Assembly (NCBI GenBank): GCA_963781035.1
Contig: CAWAEN010000009.1
Location: 434,001 to 498,000 of the forward strand
DNA: 64,000 bases
DNA from: SZUA-35 sp963781035
Lineage (GTDB): Bacteria > Actinomycetota > Acidimicrobiia > Acidimicrobiales > SZUA-35
Direction of reading: 5' to 3'
Under the pieces are notes generated by a model. That model was not told the DNA's origin, ran no database searches, and saw nothing but the letters and a program-made list of their open reading frames with translations. Shown here piece by piece: positions 47,108 to 56,834 of this stretch; the stretch's first letter is position 1; every line of letters starts with the position of its first letter. A program made the position numbers and the translations under genes.

Positions 47108-47130
47108 CCGATCCGCGCGACACTGCGCCC

Positions 47131-47961
47131 GTGCCGACCGGCGACGAGGTGATCGACCACTACGACCGCGACCGTCCGATCGTTCGGATCCGCGAACGGT
47201 TGTTGGCGGTCGGCCATGACCTCGAACGACTCGAGCCCCACGACCTTGCCGGCGTCGACGAGTTCCATCTCGGCGGTCAGATGGCAACCGTCGAGCTCAT
47301 CCGATCGGTTCCGTTGTCGCCGGCATCACGGGTACTGGACGTCGGCTGCGGCATCGGGGGCGCTGCACGCACGATCGCAGCGACAGCTGGTTGCCACGTG
47401 ACCGGCGTCGACCTGACGCCCTCCTTCGTCGCCGCCGCCTCAGAGCTGAGTGCGCGGGTCGGGCTCGCGGGCCGGACCGCGTTTGCTGTGGCTGACGCGT
47501 TGTCGCTGCCGTTCGATGATGGCACGTTCGATGCCATCACGATGATCCACGTCGGCATGAACGTGGCGGAGAAGGAAGCGCTCTTCGCCGAGCTGGCACG
47601 AGTCGTGGGCGTAGGCGGAACACTTCACATCTACGACATCATGCGAGTCGGCGACGGCGCAATCGAGTTCCCCGTCCCGTGGTCGAGCAAGGACGAAACC
47701 AGCTTCGTCGAGTCGCCCGCCGCGTATCGGTCGGCGCTTGGAGCCGCCGGTCTCGAGGTCGATGATTCGATCGACCGATCAGATCTGGTCACTGACGCGG
47801 TCAGATCGGCGCAGGCGAACCCGCCGAGTGTGAATCTCGGCCATCTCATGGGCGAGGACTGGCCGGTGATGTTCGGGAACCTTCGCGCCTGTCTCGGTCG
47901 TGGGACGCTGGCTCCCGTCGAGATCACCGCTCGGCGGGCCGTTTCGACGTCCGGGGGCTGA
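47131..47961 (+). CDS. SAM-dependent methyltransferase
   Basis: A 276-residue class I methyltransferase. SRVLDVGCGIGGAARTIAAT is motif I, VTGVDLTPSFVAAAS the acidic SAM-ribose loop, ALSLPFDDGTFDAITMIHVG motif II/III, and ARVVGVGGTLHIYDIM the next strand. It resembles the UbiE/gamma-tocopherol or sarcosine/dimethylglycine type. GTG 47131 is used; no better start exists between it and the end of the 2TM gene. Confidence 0.87.
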   Translation: MPTGDEVIDHYDRDRPIVRIRERLLAVGHDLERLEPHDLAGVDEFHLGGQMATVELIRSVPLSPASRVLDVGCGIGGAARTIAATAGCHVTGVDLTPSFVAAASELSARVGLAGRTAFAVADALSLPFDDGTFDAITMIHVGMNVAEKEALFAELARVVGVGGTLHIYDIMRVGDGAIEFPVPWSSKDETSFVESPAAYRSALGAAGLEVDDSIDRSDLVTDAVRSAQANPPSVNLGHLMGEDWPVMFGNLRACLGRGTLAPVEITARRAVSTSGG

Positions 47962-47968
47962 CGCTCCG

Positions 47969-48558
47969 CTACTCGACGATCGTTTCGTCGTCAGACTCGG
48001 CTTCGTCGACCGACTCCAGTGTCAGCTCGGTCGAACAGTCCAAGATCTCGGGCCGGTTCCCACACGTCACGCCGAACGATTCGTACACGCTGCCGATCGG
48101 CGACTCCTCCCAAAGCGAATCACACGCGACACCATCGCCGCGGTCGCATGCGACCCACAGCACGTCGAGGTACATGTCGTCACCGATGTTGAACGGCCCG
48201 ACCTCGAAGGACTGACGGGGTGGGGGTTCGTCTGTGTTCAGGCTCGCGACCGCGTCGAGGCAGCTCGCGAACATCTCGTCGATCAGTGGGCGGTCGGCCT
48301 CGGGAGCGGCACCGGGAAGCAGGACATCGAGATCGAACTCGCGTTGGCCCAAGCCCGACGAAGCAGTCGGCAACATCTGGATCGGTGCCGTCATCGATGT
48401 ACGCGAGCACGACCTCGTCTTCGGTGACCGAAACGACCACGGGTTCTGTGGAAGAGCAGGCCGCCAATACCGACCGCGATGAACGCGACGAGCAGGAGCG
48501 CGGTGCGCGGTGGAGCGCCGACCCGCCCGGAGCGGGAGCTTCTCGTCAGGTAGGACAT
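47969..48558 (-). CDS. Membrane-anchored Cys-containing protein, unknown function (two frame shifts)
   Basis: About 196 codons. A short basic start (YLTRSSRSGRVGAPPR) leads to a membrane helix (TALLLVAFIAVGIGGLLF), followed in another frame by ACSSTEPVVVSVTEDEVVLA and DVADCFVGLG, and in a third by LGQREFDLDVLLPGAAPEAD. The C-terminal part ACDRGDGVACDSLWEESPIG, SVYESFGVTCGNR is a Cys-rich module I have seen only as a hypothetical domain of actinobacterial surface proteins. Both shifts (near 48470 and 48355) fit single insertions. GGAGC precedes ATG 48558. Convergent with the methyltransferase. Confidence 0.65.
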
Positions 48559-48703
48559 CGCAGCTCCATCGGCAGCGAGTGGGTCGTCGTTGAGCGCGGG
48601 TGGACGTACGCGGCGTGACCATCGACACAAACATCGATGCATCCAATCGCCACCGGCCCGTCGAAGCACCCGTCAACACATCGCCCACACCAAGGAGTTC
48701 ACG

Positions 48704-49726
48704 ATGACACTGACCACTCGCAAGGCTGCAGCCCTTCTCATGGCACTCACGCTCGGCGCTTCCGCCTGCGCATCCGATGATGCCGAAGAGAGCGTCGACA
48801 CCACGGTTGCCGAAGAGGTGACGGACGAGACCATGGAGGAAGTCGTCGAAGCAGGCACGATCGTCGACGTCGCCGTCGCCAACGGTTCGTTCACCACGCT
48901 GGTCGCTGCCGTCCAAGCCGCAGACCTGGTCGACACCCTCAGCAGCGACGGTCCCTTCACCGTCTTCGCCCCCACCGATGAGGCCTTTGCCGCTGCGCTC
49001 GGAGATCTCGGCCTGAGCGCCGAAGACCTCCTCGCCGACACCGAGTTGCTCACCACCATCCTCACCTACCACGTGATTCCGGCCGAGGTGCTCTCCACCG
49101 ACCTGAGCGACGGCCAGACCGCGGCAACCGTCCAGGGTGAAGAGGTCACCATCGACCTGACCGACGGCGTCAAGGTCAACGGCGCCAACGTGGTCATCGC
49201 CGACGTCGATGCCAGCAACGGCGTCATCCACGCCATCGACTACGTCCTCCTGCCTCCGAGCCTCGGCTTGGGCGGAGACGCCATGGAGGAGGATGCAATG
49301 GAGGACGCTGAGCTCGGCAACATCGCCGAGGTCGCGACCGAAGCCGGTGCGTTCACCACGCTGCTCGCCGCGGTCGAGGCTGCCGAACTCACCGACGCAC
49401 TCACCGGCGAGGGCCCGCTGACGGTCTTTGCCCCGACCGACGATGCGTTCGCTGCTGCGCTCGACGATCTCGGTCTGACCGCCGAGGAGCTCCTTGGAAA
49501 CACTGAACTGCTGACGTCGGTCCTCACCTACCACGTCGTCGCCGGTGAAGTCACCAGTGGTGATCTCGTCGACGGCCCGGTCGCCACCCTGAACGGTGCT
49601 GAGATCACCATCGATCTCAGCGACGGCGTCAAGGTCAACGGCGCCAATGTCGTGACTGCCGACGTCGAGGCCAGCAACGGTGTCATCCACGTCATCGATG
49701 CCGTGCTTCTTCCCCCGGCGAGCTGA
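48704..49726 (+). CDS. Lipoprotein with two fasciclin (FAS1) domains
   Basis: A 340-residue protein exported as a lipoprotein (signal peptide TLTTRKAAALLMALTLG, cysteine at about residue 22 in GASACASDD). An acidic linker leads to FAS1 domain 1 (residues about 50-185: FTTLVAAVQAADLVDTL, GPFTVFAPTDEAFAAALGDL, LTYHVIPAEVLS, GVKVNGANVVIADV, NGVIHAIDYVLLPP) and FAS1 domain 2 (about 205-340) with the same landmarks. The two domains are very similar to each other, a recent duplication. FAS1 domains mediate adhesion. AAGGAG 7 bases before ATG 48704, and a strong terminator after the stop, mark a single-gene unit. Confidence 0.93.
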   Translation: MTLTTRKAAALLMALTLGASACASDDAEESVDTTVAEEVTDETMEEVVEAGTIVDVAVANGSFTTLVAAVQAADLVDTLSSDGPFTVFAPTDEAFAAALGDLGLSAEDLLADTELLTTILTYHVIPAEVLSTDLSDGQTAATVQGEEVTIDLTDGVKVNGANVVIADVDASNGVIHAIDYVLLPPSLGLGGDAMEEDAMEDAELGNIAEVATEAGAFTTLLAAVEAAELTDALTGEGPLTVFAPTDDAFAAALDDLGLTAEELLGNTELLTSVLTYHVVAGEVTSGDLVDGPVATLNGAEITIDLSDGVKVNGANVVTADVEASNGVIHVIDAVLLPPAS

Positions 49727-49751
49727 CACAGACCGTAAGCCGCCATACGCT

Positions 49752-49797
49752 ACGCGAGAAGGCCCCCGGGATCCCTCCCCCGGGGGCCTTCTCGCGT
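49752..49797. terminator. 19-bp perfect hairpin terminator between convergent genes
   Basis: acgcgagaaggcccccggg (49752-49770) pairs without mismatch with the reverse complement at 49779-49797; loop atccctcc. It follows the FAS1 stop by 25 bases and lies 34 bases past the stop of the opposite 5'-nucleotidase gene, so it can stop both. There is no T-run, but stem strength is extreme. Confidence 0.88.
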
Positions 49798-49831
49798 GTG
49801 CTCTTCCTGCGCCTCGGCGCCGACCGATTGC

Positions 49832-52063
49832 CTAGCCGGCAGCCGGGGTGAAGTTCTGCGTCGAGTAGTCGGCCGGGTCCACCCGACTGACCGTGCCGCC
49901 GAGATCGTCGGTGACGTAGTCGACGAAGCCCTGTGCGTAGTCGATGAAGGTGTCGACCCCTCGCCCGCTGTCGAGCACCGTCTCCAGCGTCGAGTAGCCG
50001 TCACCGCCACCCGCCATGAAGCTGTTGACCACCACCGTGTAGCTGGCCGCCGGGTCGATCGGTCCCCAAGCGGAACCGTCGGCCTTGGCCCGGATCTCGA
50101 GGTTCGACACCCGGTTGCCGGCCGTCTGTGTGAAGTCCATGTCCCAACGGAGATACGCGCCGTACGGATAGGCACCGCTGGAACCGCCGGCGTCGAGGAT
50201 GTTCGAGACACCGTCTTCCAACGACTGCTTCACTTCGGCACCCGTCATCTCCAGATTCACCATGGTGTTGGCGAACGGGAGCAGCGTGTAGGCATCACCG
50301 ATCGAGATCGGACCTGCAGGAATGTCGATGCGCACGCCACCAGAGTTCTGGAGTGCGAAGTCGGCATCGAAGGCCCGGTCGGCGAAGGCGTAGGCCACCA
50401 ACTGCTGGATGTCGCCACCGTTCGGCGTACCGGTTGCGGCGCAGGCGGGGATCACGGTGCGGGTCGTCTCGCCGGGAATGCGAGCGATGCACAGGTCCTC
50501 GGTGGCCGTTCCGATCACTTCCGCTGACAAGACGTCGACCTCAGCCTTGTAGGCGGCGAGGATCGACTGAGCATCGGCATCGGGAGTGACGATGCCGGCA
50601 CCTGGGATGCCGTCGAGCGCGGCGCGGACCGTGGCTTCCTCACCGGCTGTCAGTGGAACGCTCTCATCGTCGACCTCTTTCGTGAAGCCGTCGCCGAGCA
50701 GCAGGTGCGGCGTTCCACCGCAGCTGGCAACGTGACCATACTGATCGAACGAGGCGGTGAACTCGCCGACGACCGTGCTGTACTGCCACGCCTGCACGAT
50801 GCAGACCGGCAAGCCGGAGGCATCGGTGGTCTTGGTCGGGTACGGGCCACCGGACGACAGTCCGACGTCCTCGAGATCACCGAGCAAGGTGTGGGAGTCG
50901 CCTCCGACGATGAGGTCGGCACCGGTGACCATCCGCGCCAGCCGCTGGTCCCCCTCGTAGGTGTAGTGGGTGAGGAGCACGATCTTGTCGACCCCCATTC
51001 CTTCGAGGATGTCGATGTAGCGCTGTGCCGTCTCCGCCTCGTCGAGGAAGGTCGTCGACTTCAACGGGCTCGACGAGACCTGGGTCTTCTGAGCGATGTC
51101 GAGGCCGATGATGCCCACCTGCTCGTCGCCGAAGGTCTCGATCGTGAAGGCCTGGAGGTAGTTCTGGCCGTTGCCCGGGTTCAGCGGGGTGCCTCGCTGA
51201 GGCTCGACGTTGGCTGCCAACACCGGGGTGTCACAGTCGCCTTCGGCCAGGTAGTCGAGGAAGGTGACGAGGCCGGCATCGCCGCCGTCGAACTCGTGAT
51301 TGCCGAGTGCGAACGCATCGAAGCAGATCTCGTTCATGAGATCTGCGTCCGCCTCACCGTCGAACAAGGTGTAGAAGAGTGTTCCCGTGATGGCGTCACC
51401 GGCGTGCAACTTCAAGTTGTTCTCGCCGGCGTGCTCGGCCTCGAGCTCGTCGAACTTGGTCACGACCCGTGGGAAGCCGCCGAGTTCGGTTTCGGTGGTC
51501 ACGCCGCCGAGGGTGAACTCGATGTCGCTCTCGTCCAGGTTCGAGTGGTGATCGTTGATGTGGAAGATGTTCAGCTCGAAGATCGGATTCGGACCGGTCG
51601 CAGCACGCTGTTCGGCCGAATCGGCGAAGAACAGCGCGACCTGGTCGCGGGTGAGTCCGTCAGCCAGACGGCTGAGCCAGTAGGTGACACCACCCGCATC
51701 GGGTGAGCGGCCGAACGCGTCGCGATAGAGCTGCTCGAGATACTCGCGGTCGGTCTGACCGGCCGGGTACTTGTCCTTGCGCTCGGGCGAATCGAGGAAG
51801 AACTGGATGATGCGCTCGTACGAGAGGCCGTCGGCCTGTCGGTCGAGCCAGTAGCGCAGACCACCGTCATCGGGATCCCGACCGAGCAACGTGATGTAGG
51901 CCCGTTCGATCTTGCCCACCGTTTCGTTGACGGCGGCCGCAGAACGACCGTCGCCGCGGTCGGGATCGGTGGCGCCCGCCGGCAAAACCGCCGCCAGCGA
52001 CGCGATCATCGCCGCAGCGAGTACTGCGCCGACAAGACGACGCGACATTCCCTTGAATCTCAT
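49832..52063 (-). CDS. Secreted 5'-nucleotidase/2',3'-cyclic phosphodiesterase with N-terminal DUF4214
   Basis: 743 residues, complete. A signal peptide (MSRRLVGAVLAAAMIASLAA, ending LPAGA) is followed by a DUF4214 module (YITLLGRDPDDGGLRYWLDR, YRDAFGRSPDAGGVTYWLSR; residues about 50-150). The metallophosphatase domain has IFHINDHHSNL, NLKLHAGDAITGTLFY, FDAFALGNHEFDGGD, VLLTHYTYEGDQ and IVGGDSHTLL. The C-terminal nucleotide-binding domain has LQNSGGVRIDIPAGPI and LPFANTMVNLEMTGAEVK. It hydrolyses extracellular nucleotides for phosphate or nucleoside uptake. GGAGA before ATG 52063 favours that start over ATG 52075. DUF4214 before the catalytic part, not after, is unusual. Confidence 0.92.
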   Translation of the reverse strand: MRFKGMSRRLVGAVLAAAMIASLAAVLPAGATDPDRGDGRSAAAVNETVGKIERAYITLLGRDPDDGGLRYWLDRQADGLSYERIIQFFLDSPERKDKYPAGQTDREYLEQLYRDAFGRSPDAGGVTYWLSRLADGLTRDQVALFFADSAEQRAATGPNPIFELNIFHINDHHSNLDESDIEFTLGGVTTETELGGFPRVVTKFDELEAEHAGENNLKLHAGDAITGTLFYTLFDGEADADLMNEICFDAFALGNHEFDGGDAGLVTFLDYLAEGDCDTPVLAANVEPQRGTPLNPGNGQNYLQAFTIETFGDEQVGIIGLDIAQKTQVSSSPLKSTTFLDEAETAQRYIDILEGMGVDKIVLLTHYTYEGDQRLARMVTGADLIVGGDSHTLLGDLEDVGLSSGGPYPTKTTDASGLPVCIVQAWQYSTVVGEFTASFDQYGHVASCGGTPHLLLGDGFTKEVDDESVPLTAGEEATVRAALDGIPGAGIVTPDADAQSILAAYKAEVDVLSAEVIGTATEDLCIARIPGETTRTVIPACAATGTPNGGDIQQLVAYAFADRAFDADFALQNSGGVRIDIPAGPISIGDAYTLLPFANTMVNLEMTGAEVKQSLEDGVSNILDAGGSSGAYPYGAYLRWDMDFTQTAGNRVSNLEIRAKADGSAWGPIDPAASYTVVVNSFMAGGGDGYSTLETVLDSGRGVDTFIDYAQGFVDYVTDDLGGTVSRVDPADYSTQNFTPAAG

Positions 52064-52180
52064 GTGGGTCTCCATTCCCGTTTGTGCTCGTTGCACATCT
52101 GCCCACCCGGATGGTTAGCAAAGGCAAGCGGCGCCGTCCACGGGAACGCCGAGCGGACCGGGCCAACTACGGTGCGGACG

Positions 52181-52865
52181 ATGGTGCTGCTCCGTGAGAT
52201 GGACGAGCTCGAATCGAGTCTTCGTTCGATGAGCAACGAGACGCGGGCAGCGGGAATGTCCGCCTATCTCGGGCATCGGTTCCCCTTCCTCGGCGTGAAC
52301 GCCCCCGAGCGGCGGGCGGCGGTCAAGGCATCGATCACGACGACCCGTCGCCCCGTCACACCCCGAGCTGATCGATGCCGTCGATCACCTCTGGGCGATG
52401 CAAGAACGTGAGTTCCACCTCTGCGCGGTCGACATCGTTCGGCGTTGGCAACGGGTGCTGGCCGGCGAAGACATCGATTGGCTCGGCCACCTGATCACGA
52501 CCAACTCGTGGTGGGACACCGTCGACGCGCTGGCCACCCATCCCGTTGGTCACCTCGTCCGAGCGGACCGATCGCTGCGCCACACCATCGACCGCTGGGC
52601 AACCAGCGAGAACCTCTGGCTGAACCGGACAGCGATCCTCCATCAACTCCTGTTCAAGGAAGCCACCGACGAGCGCCAGCTCTTCGACTACTGCGACCTG
52701 CATGCTTCGAGTTCGGAGTTCTTCCATCGGAAGGCCATCGGCTGGGCGCTCCGCCAGTACGCCCGCACCGACCCCGAGGCCGTGCTGGGCTATGTCGAGG
52801 CCAGACGGGACGTGCTGTCCGGTCTGTCGATCCGCGAGGCCACGAAACACCTCGAGCGGCGCTGA
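52181..52865 (+). CDS. DNA alkylation repair protein, AlkD-like (one frame shift)
   Basis: A 227-residue HEAT-repeat glycosylase of the AlkD family. MDELESSLRSMSNETRAAGM, SAYLGHRFPFLGVNAPERRA open the fold. After a shift near 52345 the rest reads PELIDAVDHLWAMQEREFHL, AVDIVRRWQR, TTNSWWDTVDALATHPVG, LWLNRTAILHQLLFKEATDE, SSEFFHRKAIGWALRQYART and EATKHLERR, which matches AlkD: catalytic Trp/Asp in SWWDTVD and Arg in NRTAILHQL. One extra base gives an exact length. ATG 52181 or ATG 52199 could be the start. Confidence 0.9.
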
Positions 52866-52893
52866 TTCCGCTGTCGCTGCGGAGGCCCCGAAA

Positions 52894-53622
52894 TCAGTCG
52901 ACGAGGCGAAGTCCTGCCGGCGACGAGTGATCCTCGGCCGACGCGAGTTCGGCGACGAACTCGGTGAGGTGGCCGGGGAACACGTGCTCGGACACGAGCA
53001 CGGCCTTCCCGCTGCGATCGTGGGTCACCCGCTTCACCACCAGGACGGCGCTGTTCACCGGAATGTCGAGCAGGGCGGCGTCATCGTCAGCGACGATCTG
53101 AGCCCCGATCGTCTGCGTTGCTCCCCCGACGTCGATCGGCAGCAGGTCATAGAAGCTGGAGCGCTCGACATCGGCGAGCGACAGCGACGACCCCATCGCA
53201 TCGGGGCACCACACGGTCACGCGTGCGAACGGTGAACCGTCGGCGACGCTGAGCCGACGGGTCTCGAGCACGCGCCGGCCGAGCAAGGGAGCCACATGTG
53301 GTGGCGCCTCGACGAACTGGAAATCGAGAACGCGCCGTTCCGACGTGCGGCCAGACGACGACAGCTGCCCCTCGATGGTTGCGAGCGTTGCCAGCGTCTG
53401 GGGAAGGCGATCGGCGGCCGTCGACCAACCAACGCCCTGGTGTGGGACCACCACTCGCTCACCGCGGAGAACCTCGAGGGCTTTGCGAATTGTGACCCGA
53501 CTCGCCTCGTAGGCCGAACCGAGCTCGGCTTCGCTGGGCAGCAGGCGACCGGGCGGGAACTCCCCGTCGGCAATCCTCATGCGCAGATCATCTGCGATTT
53601 GGTGATAGCGAAACGTCCTCAC
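52894..53622 (-). CDS. GntR family regulator with UTRA ligand domain
   Basis: A 242-residue HutC-type regulator. The winged helix is YHQIADDLRMRIADGEFPPG, LLPSEAELGSAYEASRVTIR and KALEVLRGERVVVPHQGVG (residues 6-65); the UTRA domain (about 95-235) follows with VLETRRLSVADGSPFARVTV and AVLVVKRVTHDRSGKAVLVS. It starts at GTG 53622, divergent from the aconitase with only 41 bases between, so it is placed to control that gene. The ligand is unknown. Confidence 0.9.
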   Translation of the reverse strand: MRTFRYHQIADDLRMRIADGEFPPGRLLPSEAELGSAYEASRVTIRKALEVLRGERVVVPHQGVGWSTAADRLPQTLATLATIEGQLSSSGRTSERRVLDFQFVEAPPHVAPLLGRRVLETRRLSVADGSPFARVTVWCPDAMGSSLSLADVERSSFYDLLPIDVGGATQTIGAQIVADDDAALLDIPVNSAVLVVKRVTHDRSGKAVLVSEHVFPGHLTEFVAELASAEDHSSPAGLRLVD

Positions 53623-53639
53623 TTGTATTAAGGTTGTAT
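53623..53639. promoter_or_regulatory. Direct repeat upstream of aconitase, candidate GntR site
   Basis: TTGTAT occurs at 53623-53628 and again at 53634-53639, 11 bases apart, one helical turn, in the only A/T-rich stretch between gntR and the aconitase gene. A repressor or activator bound here would touch both promoters. HutC-type sites are usually palindromic, so the match is only fair. Confidence 0.35.
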
Positions 53640-53663
53640 CACGTCTACGAGACAGGAGCCAGT

Positions 53664-55945
53664 ATGGCCGTCGGACCTGAAACCCCCATCGAACTGATCA
53701 ACGGCGTCTACGCCACGCTCGACGAACGAGTCGCCGCATTCCGAGCCGACCGGCAAGCCGCTCACCCTCACCGAGAAGATCCTGGCCAACCACCTCGATG
53801 ACCCGGGGCCGACGCCGATCGCGGCGAGAGCTACGTCGACTTCCGGCCCGACCGGGTCGCGATGCAGGACGCAACGGCCCAGATGGCGTGGCTCCAGTTC
53901 GACACGGCCGGGCTCGACCGAGGTGCAGGTGCCGACCACCACCCACTGCGATCACCTGATCCAGGCCAAGGTCGAGGCCAAGCGAGATCTGCTGCGGGCC
54001 ATCGACACCAACGAGGAGGTTTACGACTTCCTGGAATCGATCTCGGCCAAGTACGGCGGCGGGTTCTGGAAGCCGGGCAGCGGCATCATCCACCAGGTCG
54101 TGCTCGAGAACTACGCCTTCCCCGGCGGCATGATGATCGGCACCGACTCCCACACCCCGAACGCCGGCGGTCTCGGCATGGTCGCCATCGGTGTCGGCGG
54201 CGCCGACGCCGTCGACGTCATGACCGGCTTCCCCTGGAACGTGCGGTTCCCGAAGCTCATCGGCGTGCACCTCACCGGCGAGCTGAGCGGCTGGTCGGCA
54301 CCGAAGGACGTCATTCTCAAGGTGGCCGAGATCCTCACCGTGAAGGGCGGCACCGGCGCCATCGTCGAGTACATCGGCGCGGGCGCCAAGAGCATCAGCG
54401 CCACCGGCAAGGCCACGATCTGCAACATGGGCGCCGAGATCGGCGCCACCACCTCGATCTTCGCCTACGACGACGCCATGGCCCGCTACCTCAAGAGCAC
54501 CGGCCGCGAAGCCACTGCCGACGCCGCCGACGCGGTCGCCCATCACCTGCGTCCCGACGACGAGGTGCTGGCCAACCCGGCCGACTACTACGACCAGGTC
54601 ATCGAGATCGACCTCTCCACCCTGCAGCCCCACATCAACGGGCCCCACACACCCGATCTCGCCCGCGAGGTCACGCGCCCTCGGGGCCGAGGCGAAGCGC
54701 GAGGGCTGGCCGCTCGAGATCAGCGCCGCCTGATCGGCAGCTGCACCAACTCGTCCTATGAAGACATCACCCGGGCGGCCTCGATCGCCCGGGAGGCCAC
54801 GGCCAAGGGACTCACGCTCAAGACCAAGCTGCTGATCACGCCGGGCTCCGAGCAGGTTCGGGCCACGATCGAACGAGACGGTCTGCTGGCCGACTTCGAA
54901 GCGCTCGGCGCAACCGTGCTGGCCAACGCCTGCGGTCCGTGCATCGGCCAGTGGGATCGGTCCGACGAGCGCCAGCCGGGCATCCCCAACGTGATCGTCA
55001 CGTCCTACAACCGCAACTTCCCCAAGCGCAACGACGGCGACGCAGCCACGCTGGCCTTCGTGACCTCACCGGAAACCGTCATGGCGCTGGCGCTGGCCGG
55101 GCACGGTCGACTTCGATCCGGTCAACGGCACCCTCACCAACGATGCCGGCGAGCAGGTCTCGTTGTCGGTGCCGGTCGGCATCGAGCTCCCAGCCGCGGG
55201 ATTCGATGCCGGCGAAGACACCTTCGTTGCGCCGCCGGCCGACGGCTCGGGCATCGAGGTTGCCGTTTCGCCAACCTCTGACCGACTCCAGCTGCTGCAA
55301 CCATTCCCGGCGTGGGACGGCAACGACTACGAGAACCTGCCCGTACTGGTGAAGGCGCAGGGCAAGTTCACCACCGACCACATCTCCATGGCCGGCCCGT
55401 GGCTCAAGTACCGCGGCCACCTCGAGAACATCTCGGGCAATCTCTACCTCGGTGCGGTCAACGCCTACACCGGATACGAGGTCGGCTATCGGCAAGAACC
55501 AGCTCACCGGCGAAACCCAGACCTTCCCCGACATCGCCAAGGCCTACCACGAGGCCGGTCAGCCCTGGGTGGTCATCGGCGACGAGAACATGGGCGAGGG
55601 CTCCACCCGCGAGCACGCAGCCATGGAGCCCCGCTTCCGGCTGGGTCTGGTGGCCATCGCCCGCTCCTTCGCCCGCATCCACGAGACCAACCTGAAGAAG
55701 CAGGGCATGTTGCCGCTGACGTTCGCCGACCCGGCCGACTACGACCGGATCGGCGAGGACGACCGCATCGCGGTGCGCGGTCTGGCCGAGCTCACTCCGG
55801 GCCAACCGGTCACCGTCGAGGTCACAGCCGCCCAGCGGCGACTCCTGGACGTTCCAGGCCAACCACACGTTCTCACCGCGATCAGATCGAGTGGTTCAAG
55901 GCCGGCTCGGCGCTCAACGTGATCCGGCGCAACCTCGCCGGCTGA
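53664..55945 (+). CDS. acn: Aconitate hydratase, mitochondrial type (many frame shifts)
   Basis: Converts citrate to isocitrate with a 4Fe-4S cluster. The protein of about 759 residues is closest to mitochondrial/Bacteroidetes-type aconitase, not to the 900-residue AcnA. VPTTTHCDHLIQAKVEAKRD, FWKPGSGIIHQVVLENYAFP, MIGTDSHTPNAGGLGMVAIG (cluster Cys absent here by design, DSH active site), RLIGSCTNSSYEDI (first Cys), LANACGPCIGQWDR (second and third Cys) and KFTTDHISMAGPW, ENMGEGSTREHAAMEPR are in order. The frame breaks near 53740, 53810, 53925, 54673/54735 (compensating), 55105, 55490 and 55865. Ribosome site GGAG before ATG 53664. Citrate synthase lies 5 kb downstream. Confidence 0.93.
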
Positions 55946-55947
55946 GA

Positions 55948-56824
55948 TCAGAGGTCGGCTGACCAGGGCGGGTCGGCCCCCGGGCACGGGAGCACGTGAT
56001 ACCGGCGACCCGCACGGCAAAGGCGAGGATCGACTCCCACCCGTCGTGGTCAGCCGGCCAGCCGTCGGTCCACAATCGGGTCAACATCGCTCCGCAGAAG
56101 GAATCGCCTGCGCCGACGGCATCGACGAAATCGATGGGTGCTGCCCCGACCGCCACCGACCGACCGTCGGCCAGGTGAGCGGCCGCTCCCTTCGCCCCGC
56201 GCGTCTCGATCACGACCCTGGCCCCACGATCGAACAGATCTTCGACCGAGACACCCATCCAATCGAAGTCCTCGTCACTCCCCCGAACGAGGTCGGCGAG
56301 AGCCAGCCACCGGTCGGCGTAGTGCCACCAGCGGTCGGCGCCCGCTTGCTCGATGATCGATGGGCGAACGTTCGGGTCGAAGCTGACGATGCCTTCGAAC
56401 GACGCCGCCACGTCGAGGAGCACATCAGCGGTCGAGCCCCGGAAGATGCCGAGGGTCCCGCCGTGCAGCAGGTGCGGGTGAGGGCCAGGAACGTCGAGCC
56501 CCAACCCGGAGAGATCGGCGGAGGTCATCGACGCATCGGCCGTTCCGTCGCCCTCGAACGTGAAGCGCTGCACCGGATCGATCTCGACGATCGCGCGAGC
56601 GGTCGGCTCCGGTCCTCGCTGAGCGGCGTCGAGTCTGACACCGCTCGCCTCGAGGTGCGACCAGATCGCGTCGCCGTGAGCATCGGTCGACACGCGCCCC
56701 AGAAAGGCTGCGGGGGCACCGAGACGGGCGGCAGCGATGGCGGCGTTCATCGGGCCGCCGCCGGGCACAGCACGACCATCTGGGCAACACGTCGACCAGC
56801 GCCTCTCCACACGTGAATGATCAC
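55948..56824 (-). CDS. PfkB family carbohydrate kinase (several frame shifts)
   Basis: A ribokinase-fold sugar kinase of about 291 codons. GRAVPGGGPMNAAIAAARLG and AAFLGRVSTDAHGD form the substrate side, VSFDPNVRPSI the middle, and FVDAVGAGDSFCGAMLTRLW is the catalytic signature with the base Asp in GAGDSF. The start needs two compensating shifts near 56800 to join VIIHV to GEALVDVLPDGR, which is the usual family opening. The end is also shifted near 55975; GADPPWSADL and a stop at 55948 is the likely end. Convergent with aconitase (2 bases between stops); fructose or 2-keto-3-deoxygluconate are possible substrates. Confidence 0.83.
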
Positions 56825-56834
56825 GGCGACGAAC

